From assembly GCA_008638375.1 (NCBI GenBank), contig CM018043.1, forward strand, positions 53,270,947-53,334,946: a stretch of DNA of 64,000 nt, read 5' to 3'. This DNA comes from Nyssa sinensis. Lineage: Eukaryota > Streptophyta > Magnoliopsida > Cornales > Nyssaceae. The notes under the pieces are model-generated. The model saw only the letters and a list, made by a program, of their open reading frames with translations. It was not told the DNA's origin and searched no databases. Position numbers and translations under genes: made by a program. How positions within the stretch are numbered: the first letter of the stretch is position 1; the number at the start of each line of letters is the position of its first letter. Shown here piece by piece: positions 12,601-25,067 of the stretch.

Positions 12601-13770
12601 TACATGGTGATCTCCAGGAGGAGGTGTATATGGAGCAACCCCCTGGGTTTGTTGCTTAGGGGGAGTGTGGGCAAGTTTGTCATCTTCGTAAGTCCTTATA
12701 TGGTTTGAAACAGAGTCCCCGTGCTTGGTTTGGAAAATTTAGTCAGGCAGTGGAAAAGTTTGGAATGCATAAAAGCAAGTCTAACCACTCAGTTTTCTAT
12801 AAACATTCTACATCTGGCATCATTCTCCTTGTTGTGTATGTGGACGATATTGTCATCACTGGAAGTGATATTGTGGGAATTTCATCTCTGAAGTCATTTC
12901 TTCACAGCCAGTTTCACACGAAAGATTTAGGGGTGTTGAAGAATTCTTGGGAATTGAGGTGACAAGAAGCAAGAAAGGCATCTTCCTATCACAGAAGAAA
13001 TATGTGCTTGACCTATTAACTGAGACTGGAAAGTTGGGGGCTAAGCCATGCAGTGCTCCAATGCTTCCTAATCTACAACTCACAAAAGATGGAGACTTAT
13101 TTGAAGATCCTGAAAAGTATAGGAGACTGGTTGGAAAATTGAACTATCTTATCGTAACTCGTACTGAGATTGCATACTCTGTTAGTATTGTAAGTCAGTT
13201 CATGTCCTCCCCAACAGTTCACCATTGAGCAGCGTTAGAACAGATCTTGTGTTACTTAAAGGGAGCTCTTGGACGAGGGTTACTGTATAGAAATAATGGA
13301 CATACTCACATCGAATGTTTTTCAGATGCAAATTGGGCAGGTTCCAAGATTGACCGGAGATCCACTACTGACTACTGTGTTTTTGTTGGAGGAGATTTGA
13401 TCTCATGGAAAAGTAAGAAGCAAAATGTTGTGTCCCAATCCAGTGCAGAATCAGAATATAGAGTTATGGCACAGTCTGAATGTTAGATAATGTGGATATA
13501 TCAACTCTTAATTGAGGTTGGTCTTAAGGCTTCAATACCAGCAAAGTTGTGGTGTGATAACCAAGTTGCTCTTCATATTGCTTCTAATCTTGTGTTTCAT
13601 GAACGAACTAAGCATATTGAGATTGACTGTCATTTTGTTCGTGAAAAGTTGCAGCAAAATTTGATCTCTACAGGACATGTGAAAACTGGATAACAACTAG
13701 GAGATATTTTCACAAAGGCTCTCAATGGGGCTCGGGTCAATTATATTTGCAACAAGCTGGGCATGATTAA
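9643..13770 (+). pseudogene. Copia gag-pol polyprotein, broken
   Basis: The frame opens with ATG at 9643 (gag of the UBN2/copia type, LTGPNYLDW...). A frameshift lies near 10000. The second frame carries the zinc knuckle CX2CX4HX4C (10407-10448), the protease motif (about 10665-10690), the GAG-pre-integrase HRLGHPS-like segment, the integrase core, the RT YVDD motif (about 12837-12848) and RNase H ending DIFTKAL. In-frame stops lie at 11508 (TAG), 12657 (TAG), 13226 (TGA), 13484 (TAG) and 13691 (TAA), and a second frameshift near 12940. The protease motif reads D-F-G where the catalytic D-S/T-G is expected (10674-10682), so even that domain should be dead. Several breaks are C to T or G to A changes, as expected from methylated DNA. 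The element is described as found, without reconstruction. Confidence 0.93.
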
Positions 13771-13786
13771 TATCTATGCTCCAGCT

Positions 13787-13796
13787 TGAGGGGGAG
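13787..13796 (+). other. Polypurine tract
   Basis: TGAGGGGGAG lies immediately before the TG of the right LTR, the expected place and composition for the plus-strand primer. Confidence 0.88.
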
Positions 13797-13983
13797 TGTT
13801 ACAGAATATACATGTAGGATTGTTCTAGAATATACAGCCTGTAGGATTGACTATATAGATAGGCTTAATTATAGGGATTCCTAATTAGTTTGCTTTCCTA
13901 GTATAGACTCTCAATTTGTGTGTATATATACTTGTACCTATGAATAAAAATATATCAAGAATTATTTTTCTCTCTTGATTACA
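13797..13983 (+). repeat. Right LTR of the copia element
   Basis: Second 187-bp LTR, from TGTTACAG to GATTACA, followed by the CCTTT duplication at 13984-13988. Confidence 0.95.
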
Positions 13984-13988
13984 CCTTT

Positions 13989-15953
13989 TCTCATAACGAA
14001 TCTCATCTCCCCACTTATCCAATTTGATGAAAATGAACGCCAAGTAGGAATAGTTTGAGGGGCGGTAATTGGTATGCCTAATGAGGAAGGAATTGAGAAG
14101 CTTACACGAATGTGTGACAAGTAAGAACATTGAAATGAAAAAGAAAAGTAATAGAATGGGATGGCACGGGGGTCTTGTGGGGAAGGCGTACAAGGGGATG
14201 GAACCTAGAGCCATTATGTCTATTGTGGTGTTTGCGAAAGGAGAGGAATAGAAGAGTTTTTGAAGGGGGACTGCACCTTAAAGATGACTTTTTGAAATTG
14301 TTACACTCTTAGTCTTTAGAATCTTGATGGAGGGAAGGATTGGATTTGATGATTTAGGATTTTCTAAGGCTGAATGGTTTTTTAAGGTCCAATCGGTATA
14401 GAAATGTAGGAAATAAAGAAAGAAGGTCTACCAATTACACTTAAATTCTTAGGTAATCACACTTGAGAGGATGCATTACACATCACAAAAATTAGTCTAC
14501 AAAATATCTCTTCATTCCATGTCTTCGAGCAATGCAATATATCTAAGGATCTAGGTGTTCAATTTAGCAAACTTAGAGAACAGCCAACTTTGAACAAACT
14601 AGACTTGTCTAATCTGACCTGCCATGAGTTACTTAAGTGAGCCCATTAGAAAAGCCCAAATGGTTGCCGATGAAAATTTTTCCAAAATATGACTCCAAAA
14701 ATTTAAATATAGCTAAAATTAAATTAATAGCCAACTTAGAAAACATCAATGTAAAACCAAATTCTAAGAGGTCTTGCTTATCAAAAAAGTATTCTAAGAG
14801 GTCCTAAATGAGCATTATCTTTAAATCAAGCCGATTTTCAAAATTTTACATTTCTTTGAGTGAGCTCATTGATTTGCATCATCATGTGAATCTTGTTTTC
14901 CTTCTTGATTAACCATTCTTCCCTTTTCATTTCCTTGATCCCATCGAAATTTCCTACTTTACGCTCCCTAGTCTCTCACTCATTCCTGACCTTTTTTTCT
15001 CCTTAAATTTGTGTTGGATAAGGGAGAGAAAATCTAAAATTGAGTATTGAAACAAGTTGATTTCGAGAATTGACAAGGGAGAAGGGATTTAAAACCCAAT
15101 TAGAAGGTAATTAGACTACTCAACCTAGTCAAATGTATAAAATACAAGCCATTTTTTTTTTTTTGAATTGATTTCGTTTCGTTCTCATGCTCATACTTGT
15201 TCATGTCCCATAACGGGATTAATTGAAATAGATTACCATTAGGTGCTATCATACGAAAACTACCCATGTATGATATAACAAGGCAAGGTGAGCAGAGCTA
15301 ACTCTAGTTGTCCAATATATACATGTCATATACATAAATGCTAAGAATGGGTATAGGCACCCTTTATAAGTATGAATGAATCAAATACATCAATGTAAAA
15401 CCAAATACTACTACGGTCTCCATCCATCTCATATTGCTTCAGTAGTTGTCCTCTAGAAATCCAGTACCGGCCATTCCCATGTACAACAAGGGTCAGTCAT
15501 AACACTCAGTAGGGTTTCCCAAAACACACAAGCATACAACGTGCAAAAACTAATGCAAGTACGAAGATGACAATTCCTAATGTCCAGTATGTAGCATAAG
15601 CATACAAGTATCATATACTAGCTCACATATATAGATACAACAATCGGAATAATAAGATATAACTCAGCCAAGTGTAACAACAGTAAAATGAACATTCAAC
15701 ACATATTCAAGTCTAAAGTACATCAGTACATACTAACCCCATGACACACCTCCATTTCTTGTTAAAAAGAATGAGAAGAACAATATTCGGTATCCAATAT
15801 CGTATCAATAGTACAAGAAGCCTAATATAAGTGTAATCACTACACATTCCATATACATGACAGCTGCAATTCACAAGACAATATACCAAACCAACATACA
15901 CATAATCCATTACATCCTCTATGCAATGCATCCCATGTAACACTCACACTCAC
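13989..15953. other. Intergenic DNA, probable LTR-like fragment at right
   Basis: No gene is supported. The part from about 15170 to 15953 has the base composition and short-motif content of a degraded gypsy-type LTR and stops sharply where the duplicated block begins at 15954, but I could not define its ends. The micro-insertion at 14761-14803 is listed separately. The short frames in this stretch have no domain. Confidence 0.35.
14761..14803 (+). mobile_element. Very short insertion with 13-bp direct repeats
   Basis: ATTCTAAGAGGTC occurs at 14761-14773 and again at 14791-14803. Between them lies a 17-base insert, TTGCTTATCAAAAAAGT. The insert matches the tail seen in other short insertions in this window (CTTATC followed by A). 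It fits a retroposed fragment truncated to its 3' tail, or a small duplication made during break repair. Confidence 0.55.
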
Positions 15954-16767
15954 ATCTAAGAAACTCACACAAAGTGTCATGTTCTATTTGACCAAGTTTT
16001 AAATGCCTCCACCTTGTCACAATAATACTTCGGTTTCATTTCACATCTTGGTTCTGTATTAGACTTGTCCAATTTCATCTAATGCATGTGATTGTTGGTC
16101 TACTGTAAGATAAAATTTAAAAGTCAGTTTGATCCCAATAATTCAAAATTTTCTCCAATACATGGAGATATCTTGCTAGAAAGTAATGTTCATTTGCTCT
16201 AGATTTTGAAAGTTTCTTTACTTATTGATCACTTAATCTTTCATAATTTGAAACAAAATAGATATTTCCCTTAGTGCACCTTTAGTATATAAAAAGAAAT
16301 ATTATTTTATACTTGAAAATTTTAGTATCAAGATGCATGAATTTAGAAGAGAATTTTGTAAACAGTTTACCGCATTGTTTCTTTGCCTGTAACTGATTTA
16401 TAATGTTGTTTTTTAGGCTGTGATTATTTGAAGTATGAGATCTGTTTCAATTTGGGCATCAAACCAAAGGAAAGGTTCTACCCCAATTTAGTCTTGTTTA
16501 TGTTTTCTTTTAGTTTGGTATATGTAAATTGTTCTTATTTGGTTCCTTAATTTCCATATCCCACCAATGCGTGATGCTTTAAAAGCATCTAGGCATAAAT
16601 TTCCTATTCAATTTGTGAAGGGTATTTTCATTTTTCTGGTCTCCTTTTCTTTTAAAGATACAAGAATGTATCAATACACTTTTAAGAAAACTCGTCTCTT
16701 CTTTTTGGTTTTGGCAGGGGTGTCAATGACTTTGTATTATGGGGTGGAAAGGTTGGAAATATTTGGC
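15954..16767 (+). repeat. Duplicated block, copy 2
   Basis: Direct copy of 4594-5419. The exon-like segment is at 16417-16474 with acceptor TTTTAG and donor GAAAG|GTTCTA. To the right of 16767 the copies diverge completely. Confidence 0.8.
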
Positions 16768-17659
16768 GAACAACAGGTGACATAAATGTTTCACGGGCAA
16801 GGTTATGAATTTATGGACTTTTAACTTTTAGGTGGTATGTTGAATGAGAGCTATTTGGTGTCTCACAAATCACTCTTTGTGCACTACACTTGTTACACAA
16901 GTACCCTTTAATGCATTTTCTATGGACACTTTAGAAATTGTGAGAAACATGAGTCTGGTCTCATTACAGCCTAGGAGTGATTGACAATTAGCAAAGTAGA
17001 CCTATATTCATCTTCTTCTTCTTTTTTCCCGAAGAACAATGGAATGAAAACTCTTTTTTTTTTTTTTTTTATGGTGAATGTTCTTTTGAGAGATATATAT
17101 ATGATATCAGAATATTGAGGTAATGGCTAAGGAATCAGACATCTCATATTTCCAAAAATTGCATACAATCATAGGAATCGGTCTCAAATAAAGAATGAGT
17201 CTTTCTTTTCTCCCCCTGAAAGCTTTATGGATAATTTAGGGAGTCATTTACAGTTCCCGTTTTGAATTACAATTCAAAAGTGTAATCAACCCCACTTCAA
17301 TCTAGTGGTATTGATGCCTCATCTATCAGGGAGTTACTACTTGACATGCTATTGTTGTAATTGAAAAGCAGTATGGGGTGGGGGGATGGAGGGCATTGGT
17401 AGGGTTAAGGAGGACAAATAATGAAAATGATTTTATATATATATATATATATGACATCAAGAATGATGCCCTCTTGTCATGGCCCGACAAGAACAAGAGT
17501 ATTCTCTAATCTCTCTCACACACCGAACCACACACCCTTGATGATTTGATTCTTCTACCTATACACGTGTTTTGCCTATTTGTTTCTTCATGTCCACCAG
17601 CTGTTTGATCACGTGTCTTTATTAATGTTTGTTGTAAATATATGATGATATTGGTGGTG

Positions 17660-17796
17660 TGGAATCATCAGGTTTCTTGCCCCCCTTTTTTTCATGGTCA
17701 ATGATAAGAAAGATTTTATTATGGAATCCTCAGGTTTCTTACCCTTTTTTTCATGGTCAATGATCAGAAAAGAAAGTTTTTATTATGGAATCATCT
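17660..17796 (+). repeat. Tandem repeat, about 62-bp unit, just over two copies
   Basis: TGGAATC.TCAGGTTTCTT recurs at 17660 and 17722 and begins a third time at 17786, each followed by a poly-T tract and TTCATGGTCAATGAT. The units differ by small indels, so the array is not recent. Confidence 0.7.
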
Positions 17797-18054
17797 TGTT
17801 TATTGAGCAGTTGAGTGTCTTTATTTATTTACATTACACTGAGTATATGAATTTGAGCATTAGGGAACCAAATGAGCAACTAGAGTGCAGAAATGGCATA
17901 AGAAAGATACACCATCTGAATGTGTGCGCAGTTCCCCTATTCAGGGCTGCTATGCCTTCCTCGCTGAACCTCAAGGGTACATAACATAACTGATGTTCAT
18001 TGTTGTTCCAAGTATTTAATATTTTTTTCTTTGGGTTCCATATAGCTAATCTCC

Positions 18055-18059
<5 letters not shown>

Positions 18060-18108
<49 letters not shown>

Positions 18109-18110
18109 CA
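18060..18110. repeat. Compound (CA)n(TA)n microsatellite
   Basis: About 14 CA units followed directly by about 10 TA units. Likely length-variable. Confidence 0.9.
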
Positions 18111-19137
18111 TACTTCAATACCCCCGAGCAAAGCGATCACCCAAACAAAAAGCCCATAAACCCCAACTGATAAAGAACAGCCAGCAATTACAAAGAACCA
18201 GATCTTCCTCAATCTGCTATCATCACGTTGTCTTCCGAATTTGATGGATATTATGGATGAATTCTGTTATCTATATATGGTAAATACTCTTATAATTAAT
18301 AGATAAAAAAATAAAAATTATTCATTATTATAATTATTAGTCATTAAGTTTTTTTTATTATTAATAAAAAATTATTTTATATATATTTGTGAACACAAAA
18401 AAATATGTTATACGTAACTTTTTAAGAATTAAATTTTAATGAGAAGATACCCTCTTCATAAAAAATAAATATAATTTTGAACTTAAGATATACAAAAAAA
18501 CTTTATTTTTTTTATCTAAAGAAGTTTTTTTTTTTTTTTTACTTTTATTCTCATTATAATTTTTTTCATTTATAATACATTTAATTTCAAATTGAACAAA
18601 ATTTACAAATATAATTATCCAGATAGATCTTAATTAAAATATACAAGTACATGTATAATTATTTTATCACTTTAATAATCATTGTTATGAAGGATTTTAA
18701 AAAAAAAACTATTAATTATAAGTAATGAAATTATTAATTATTTATCATACAATCAAGTTAGTTTTTTAAAAAGTTATTAATTATTAGAAATTATTAATTT
18801 ATTAAATATAAATTAAAAAAAGTTAATATATATATACATATACTATATGTTTGTGTGAGACGTGACAATTGACAAACGTGTGGGATTAACATTTAAACCA
18901 TCATTGGCCCACTCAGAAAGAGCGAAGTCGTTTGGAAACACCGTTTATTTGTTAACCCAACCATCAATTTTATATATACGCAACAAAAAAAAAAATTTAT
19001 ATAGTTATATGTATTCAAAATTGACACACGATTTATATTTTATATTATAACAATAACTTTACATCTCAATTTTAATAAAATGATCATCTAATTTTTTTAT
19101 ATTACTTTATTGCTAGTTTTTTTTTTTTTTTGGAAAT

Positions 19138-20950
19138 TGTCATGACCCAAAACCCATCATATGCAGATTAGGAGTCTGTGACCAGGTCTGCAGCCTATGG
19201 ACCATTCCTTGCCAAAGGGATCTTAAACACTGAATAAAATTTAATAAGCACATGTTACAGTCAACAGTAAATCTAGTAGCATTATCAAATTATCATTATA
19301 TATGCCAAAAATGTAAGTGTTTGAAATACAAATCCTCAAAAATACAAAACAAACAAGATTGTGGTGTCATGGGAGAAATTAAGACCTCACAATATTCATT
19401 TTATCACAAAACCCGCCAAAAAGGGATACCAGTGACCCATCGGCGTCTAGTTTGCCTGAGCCCCTGAGGGTCCTCCTAAATCTTGTTGTCTTGAAAAATG
19501 AAATATAATAAGGGTGAGCTAACGAAGTTCAGCTCAGTAAGTAAATTCCTAACTTTGCCAAGGGTCAGGGTTAGTCCACAAGAATAATAGAAGAGAAAGA
19601 TAACAGATAGCCAGTGACCAAAATAAAGCAGTAATGACCTGAGGGTCCAAAAAGGCATGTCCCACAATATGATACAAGGAAGTGATAACAATCATCTAAA
19701 ATGGGATCTAGCCTATCATGATGAATCACTGCCACAACAATACGTCAGCCAATCAAAAGTATATCATGCTTGCAAATAATATAATCATCCACCGGACATA
19801 GAATAGGATCATCCAACAAATGTCGAAAATATCAATAGCGAGTTCTAACAGAACAAATGCATAAACAAAACGGGGCCCGACATACCCCCAAAACGCACAT
19901 TCAGGTTCGCCTCTCTCTTGGGCTTATTGAATAGCATAAGAGCTCTTTGCATCTCAAGTCCCCAAAGGACACAAATGACCACACGGGTCCAGAACGCCAT
20001 CTATGAATAGGTGGGCCATTGTGACTGAGCACAACCCTAAGCATTTACAAAATGTCATGATCAACAAAATACCACACGGGATATACAATCGTATGAAACA
20101 ATCAAGATCTCAATCAACGATACATGAAGTGTGTGGAACAACAAGATCTCTATCAACAGGATATATCACAAGATCAAGACATGGTATACATGATAGTACA
20201 ATTATGCTCAAGTATTAGCAATCAAGTTCACAAATAATACAGGCAAGCAAATCAAATCTGAAATACAGGTATAACCAATAATTACAAGTCGATTGGCCTC
20301 AAATCGGAGAAATTAAATTCATTACGTAGTGATAGAATACAAGGTTGGCAGCATATGAAAATGAACATGACTTGCCTGGGAATAACCTATACTAAAGCGT
20401 AGGAGTTACTTACATCAAAATAATTTTCAACAGTTCTACTAATCTTAAATTTCCTTCTCCTTTTCTTTGGAGGTTCCTATAAATCAGAAATTTAATCGTT
20501 AATAACTCATTTTTAATTATCTAGGTCGATGCTAATGTTCTTGATTTATTTAACTCTCTCTCAGGTATCAGTTAGCATATTTTTAAAGTTGTTAAATTTA
20601 TACATTGGTCTTCAGATATTTTATTTGGGTAAACAGACTTTACCGTTGAGTCTGGGACGTCTAACAAAATAAATCTAAGCTTTCGCGGCTTCTCATTTGG
20701 CTTCGGGTACCTCCAAGGGCAAAATGATAATTTCATATTTTATGTGGCTTAATTTTTTGGAATTTCAAAAAATCAAGTTTGGTTTGATTCTCTACTCTAA
20801 CAGTTTTGACAGCTATGGTTTTCTCTAACCTTACTCTACTAAAGTTGTTATAAATTTTAACACATGAAATATGCGATAACAAGAGCAGATAGAGTGGGGT
20901 ACTAACCTCAATTGAGATCCTCATATTTGAATCCTTCTTCCTCAGCCGCT

Positions 20951-21021
<71 letters not shown>

Positions 21022-21054
21022 AGGTTGATAGTCGCGCATACTTTAGCTCTCATG

Positions 21055-21093
<39 letters not shown>

Positions 21094-21495
21094 GATGGTT
21101 CTAGAATTAGTGTTGTTGCACCTAATATATATACATATGAAAAAAAAATCTCAACCATTACCACTGTTTCACCATTCCTCCTACTGTTCCTCCCATCAAC
21201 AGCTTCTAGAATGCTTGCTGCTACTTTCTTTTTTTCAACCGAATGAGGCTATTATGCCTTCATATATATATATATATATATATATGCATATGTATATTTC
21301 ACACAATATATATATACCGTTCACACTCATATACGTACGTATATATAACTGTATATATACATTCTTGAGACTCATATATATACATATTTATCATATTAAT
21401 AATAAATAATACGTTCCAAGTATTTTTTCGTATTTGACATTTCATGTGTCGAAAATATTAATCATTTCATTTATTTAGATTTTTGGGGTATTACA
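19138..21495 (-). mobile_element. Solo LTR (second)
   Basis: Starts TGTCATGACCC and ends GGGGTATTACA, with a perfect 5-bp duplication GAAAT at 19133-19137 and 21496-21500. The 2358-bp block has no coding domains and no partner LTR. Read on the minus strand it begins TGTAATACCCC, a common start of plant gypsy LTRs, hence the strand. It contains a long (TC)n(TA)n tract (about 20948-21019) and further TA runs near 21059-21088 and 21263-21285; the short frames there are simple-sequence artefacts. Confidence 0.78.
20948..21088. repeat. (TC)n-(TA)n and (TA)n microsatellites
   Basis: About 20 TC units run directly into about 16 TA units, with another TA run at 21059-21088. They are inside the second solo LTR. 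Confidence 0.9.
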
Positions 21496-21644
21496 GAAAT
21501 AGTTACACTAAATTACTCGAAGTTATTCGATAATTACAAAAAAATTTCACTTGTTCTCTAAAATTACATTACATTGACCTCACTTCTGTTGTATTGATAA
21601 CATATAAATTTCATCGCTGTACAAAACTTGTCATTGAAATATTA

Positions 21645-23650
21645 TGTCACGTCCCGGGTCTCAAAGACCATAGATGATCTTGTAAATTAAAGTCAAACCT
21701 AATAAATAATTCTTGTATATCTCAAACCACCATGTGATATGCATATTCTCACTTAATTTTTTATAACAAAAATATTCATTCACATTCCATATATATAACT
21801 CAACAAGATTTTCATACATAAATTCTAAAAGTGTATTCATCATGTAATTTCTATTTCTAAATCAAAAAAATACTAATCTTGTTGAGACTTCCGAACCTTC
21901 ACATCAAAATATAAAGACCATAGACCCTTTTTACATTCCTAAAATAATAAAAGACCAAAATAGAGGAGTGAGTTCAAGTATATTTCAAAATCAACAAAAG
22001 AACCCAAAAGAAAGTGTCCTTCTAGTCCATGTCATCAAGGCACCAACTCATTGCTATTACTTGCATCCGGTAGGAGTCAAAACAACAACTTCAATAGAGA
22101 TTCTAAAATATAGAAAGTTAAGGCGGTGCAAAGTGTAGGCATGTGAAATGTGAATTGTTAACAAAAGTGTTCAACCAACATGTATACATATCAATAGATG
22201 ATTTATCATGCCCTTAACAATGCAACCCGTCAACTCAACCACAAGAAAACATAATAATAAGTAAAGGGGAGAATCATCACATAAATACAATTAAATGTAT
22301 ACAAAGTAAATTACCATTCAAACCTCGCGTTAATCCTCCCACTTAAATAAAATCACATCGTCAATTCATCAAATGGCCCCTAGAAAAGCCTAGCACTTCA
22401 CGAGTTACTAACCTATTGGCTATGTACTACCACCCGTGCGGGATTACGGTTTGTAACCGAAGGGAGACACAATCTCCATCACACTATATTCCAGGTCTCT
22501 AATGTGGCCTCACAACATGCCACCCTTTCTTGTCCCTCAACTCGTTCTAAGGATTAATTATCCACATTCTCATCTTCCATTTTCATTTTCACACTTTATC
22601 TTTTATCAACGTTTTGCACTTCATTTATAAACATACCCAAAGTTCACATCATTTCATTATTCATCACAAAACACAACAATGCCATTACAACTTCATAACT
22701 TTCAATAATTCAATTATTTAACTCAAGCATGAAGATACACACATATATGACATTTAATAATTTTATCATTTATCACAAGATATATCAATACTAGTGAAAT
22801 CAAGATATTCAACATTTTATTAAAATCCAAGGCATAAGTAATGTAGCAAAATATGACATTGTAGAGAAATCTCACGATAAGTAAGATGCATTATGCTTCA
22901 TATAGAAAATACCAAACCTTCAACCTAGGTTAGAATTCATACTTCAAAACAAGTGTGGATTTGTATGTAAAGAAAAAGATTCCAATTTCAAGCTTCAACC
23001 CTTGCTCCCAAAACCTAAGAAAGAATTTATACCGTTTATTTCCCTCAACCAAACTAGATCTACAAAGAATTTCAAGAAATTTGAAAAGGAAATGAAAAAC
23101 TCCAAATTTTATCTTATGTTCTTGAAGAAATTTTCAAATCCTAACTTTTCAATCGGTAGAAATTCTTCTTATACTTGAGTCATTGTGGTGTAATGTGTTG
23201 TTATGACTTAGAAATCCATGAATGCCCAAGAAATGCCCTAACCCTAACTTTTCCTTTGTCTAGAGAGAGTTTGGAAGAGAAAGGAAAATAAATTTTATGC
23301 CAAATTTATTTTTCAGCTCGCAACTTAAAGTGTTATGCCGCAAGTTCGTTCGAACGAACGAACGCTTCGTTAGAACGAAGGTTGAACGAATATCAAACAA
23401 AAATTACAATAGACTCCCTTGTGTTCATTCGAACGAACAGCCCATTCGTTCAAACGAATGCAAGAAAACCTTACGCATTTTTTTAATTTTTACTATTTTT
23501 TATTTATCACCCATTTATCATTACTCCATATTATGTTGTTTAAATTTTTTCCACTTCATTATTATATTCATGAGGCTTACTATCATGCAAAAGTAATATT
23601 ATTCATTATTTATTTCTTTTATCTATTTTCTAATTTTACGAAACATAACA
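21645..23650 (-). mobile_element. Solo LTR (third), decayed
   Basis: Starts TGTCACGTCCC and ends CGAAACATAACA, flanked by a perfect 5-bp duplication TATTA (21640-21644 and 23651-23655). The right end matches the inverted left end if several G to A changes are allowed, as expected for long methylated DNA. No protein domains are seen in the 2006 bp. On the minus strand it would begin TGTTATGTTTCG. A 16-bp perfect palindrome lies at 23344-23359. Confidence 0.7.
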
Positions 23651-23655
23651 TATTA

Positions 23656-25057
23656 GGTTTTCAATTAAATTTTTTTATATGATTAAAATATTTTTGTATA
23701 TTAGATTGATCTTCCTTCACAAGGTAGCAACGGCAGAGTTGGGAAAAATATTTAGGAGGGCTTAAAAATGTTTTTGGGAGATTTTTTTTTAAATTGAAAA
23801 ATTTTATATGCAAAAGTTTTTTTTTTTTTTTTAAAAAAGGAAGATGATAAGGGGAAATTATTTTTCTCAAATTAGAAAAATTTTACTTTAACAATTTTTT
23901 TTTTTTCTGAAAGAGAAAAATGCTAATAGGGATTTTTTTTTTTGTGAAAGTAGAGATGATAGGGTGAAAACTTAGGGGGGAGAAATAACAGATTTATATT
24001 TGTTTCTCATCTTTAAATTTTCTTATCTATCAAATAAAGCTTAAATGATAAATATATAGCAAAAAAACATGAAAATCCATCAAATCACAATAGAAATTTT
24101 CTTAACAACCAAACAAAACTTAAAAAGAGAAAATTTTATCAATAAAATATCAAAATCCATCAAATGAATGGAAAAAAAATTCTCAACATCTAAACAAAGA
24201 TTAAAATAGAAAATTTTCAAGAAAAGATCAAAACTCGTCAGATTCAATGGTTAAACTTTAGAAATTAAGATAGTTAATGACCTGAGTCAAAATTTTGATA
24301 TCGCAAGAGATGTCAATGTAATTGTCTTAATGATAAAATAATAAATTTATGTTTTTCATTAAACAATTTAAACAAGAGAGGTGAAAGATCACATGAGAAA
24401 TTCATATAATTGTGAAATATTACAACCGTTAGTCTTATTATCTCTTCTTTTTTTTTTCTTCTTTACTTTGAAGATTGTTAACATGTTTCAAATGTTTACC
24501 CAATTAGATGATAACTTAGAGCAACTCTAACAAGTAAATGTCTCAGGAGTCAAATGTCCTAATTATCATTTTGGCTTCCTAATTCTTTATTTTTGTACTT
24601 TAACATGAGATCTATCTAAATAACCAAAATGACTTCAAAAAATGTTAAAATTCATACATGATTAATGTAGAAAGAGAGATAGGGGAGCTAAATTTTAATG
24701 AAAAAATAATTGAAAAAGAGAGAAAAATAGAGATCAAATATTTATATATTTAAAATTTAAAATATAAAATTAAATATTTATTTTGATTACTATTGTTAAA
24801 GGGCATAAATAGAAATGAGTTTCATTGGAGTATGTAAAATATTATAGCACGAGCCAACTGCCTATGGAAGAATTTTTTAAACGGAACTGATGTAATGATG
24901 TAGTAATATATATTTTTAATAGTATTGTTTTTTTTTTTTTTTGTATAATATGATTTATATTTTTTAATAAATTATAATACATGTTATAGAATATTTTTTT
25001 TAAAAATATTATCACATATTATACCTCACGAAAATATATCTCTACCGACTCATGAAT
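23656..25057. other. AT-rich spacer, no gene seen
   Basis: Long A and T runs, only short frames, no domain, no clear splice pairs. Nothing further can be supported. Confidence 0.5.
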
Positions 25058-25067
25058 CAGGGCGGTC

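Larger units (their letters stand above)
8982..13983 (+). mobile_element. Complete Ty1/copia LTR retrotransposon, coding-defective
   Basis: A 5002-bp element with two 187-bp LTRs (8982-9168 and 13797-13983) and a perfect 5-bp target duplication CCTTT (8977-8981 and 13984-13988). It has a tRNA-Met-type primer binding site directly after the left LTR and a purine tract directly before the right LTR. Domain order gag, protease, integrase, reverse transcriptase, RNase H (integrase before RT) defines the copia superfamily. By eye the LTRs differ at 6 of 187 positions, about 3.2 percent. The reading frame is broken in many places, so it can move only if helped by another element. It lies in apparently non-coding DNA between the two copies of the 820-bp duplication. 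Confidence 0.96.
16768..19132. other. Intergenic DNA with simple repeats and weak exon candidates
   Basis: No confident gene. A possible plus-strand exon follows the acceptor GTGCAG near 17893 and would end at an AAGG|GTACAT donor near 17976. A minus-strand piece around 18118-18240 translates to a hydrophobic stretch (WFFVIAGCSLSVGVYGLFVW) that could be a membrane segment of a relic. Neither is supported by a second exon. From 18300 to 19130 the DNA is extremely AT-rich. Confidence 0.3.
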
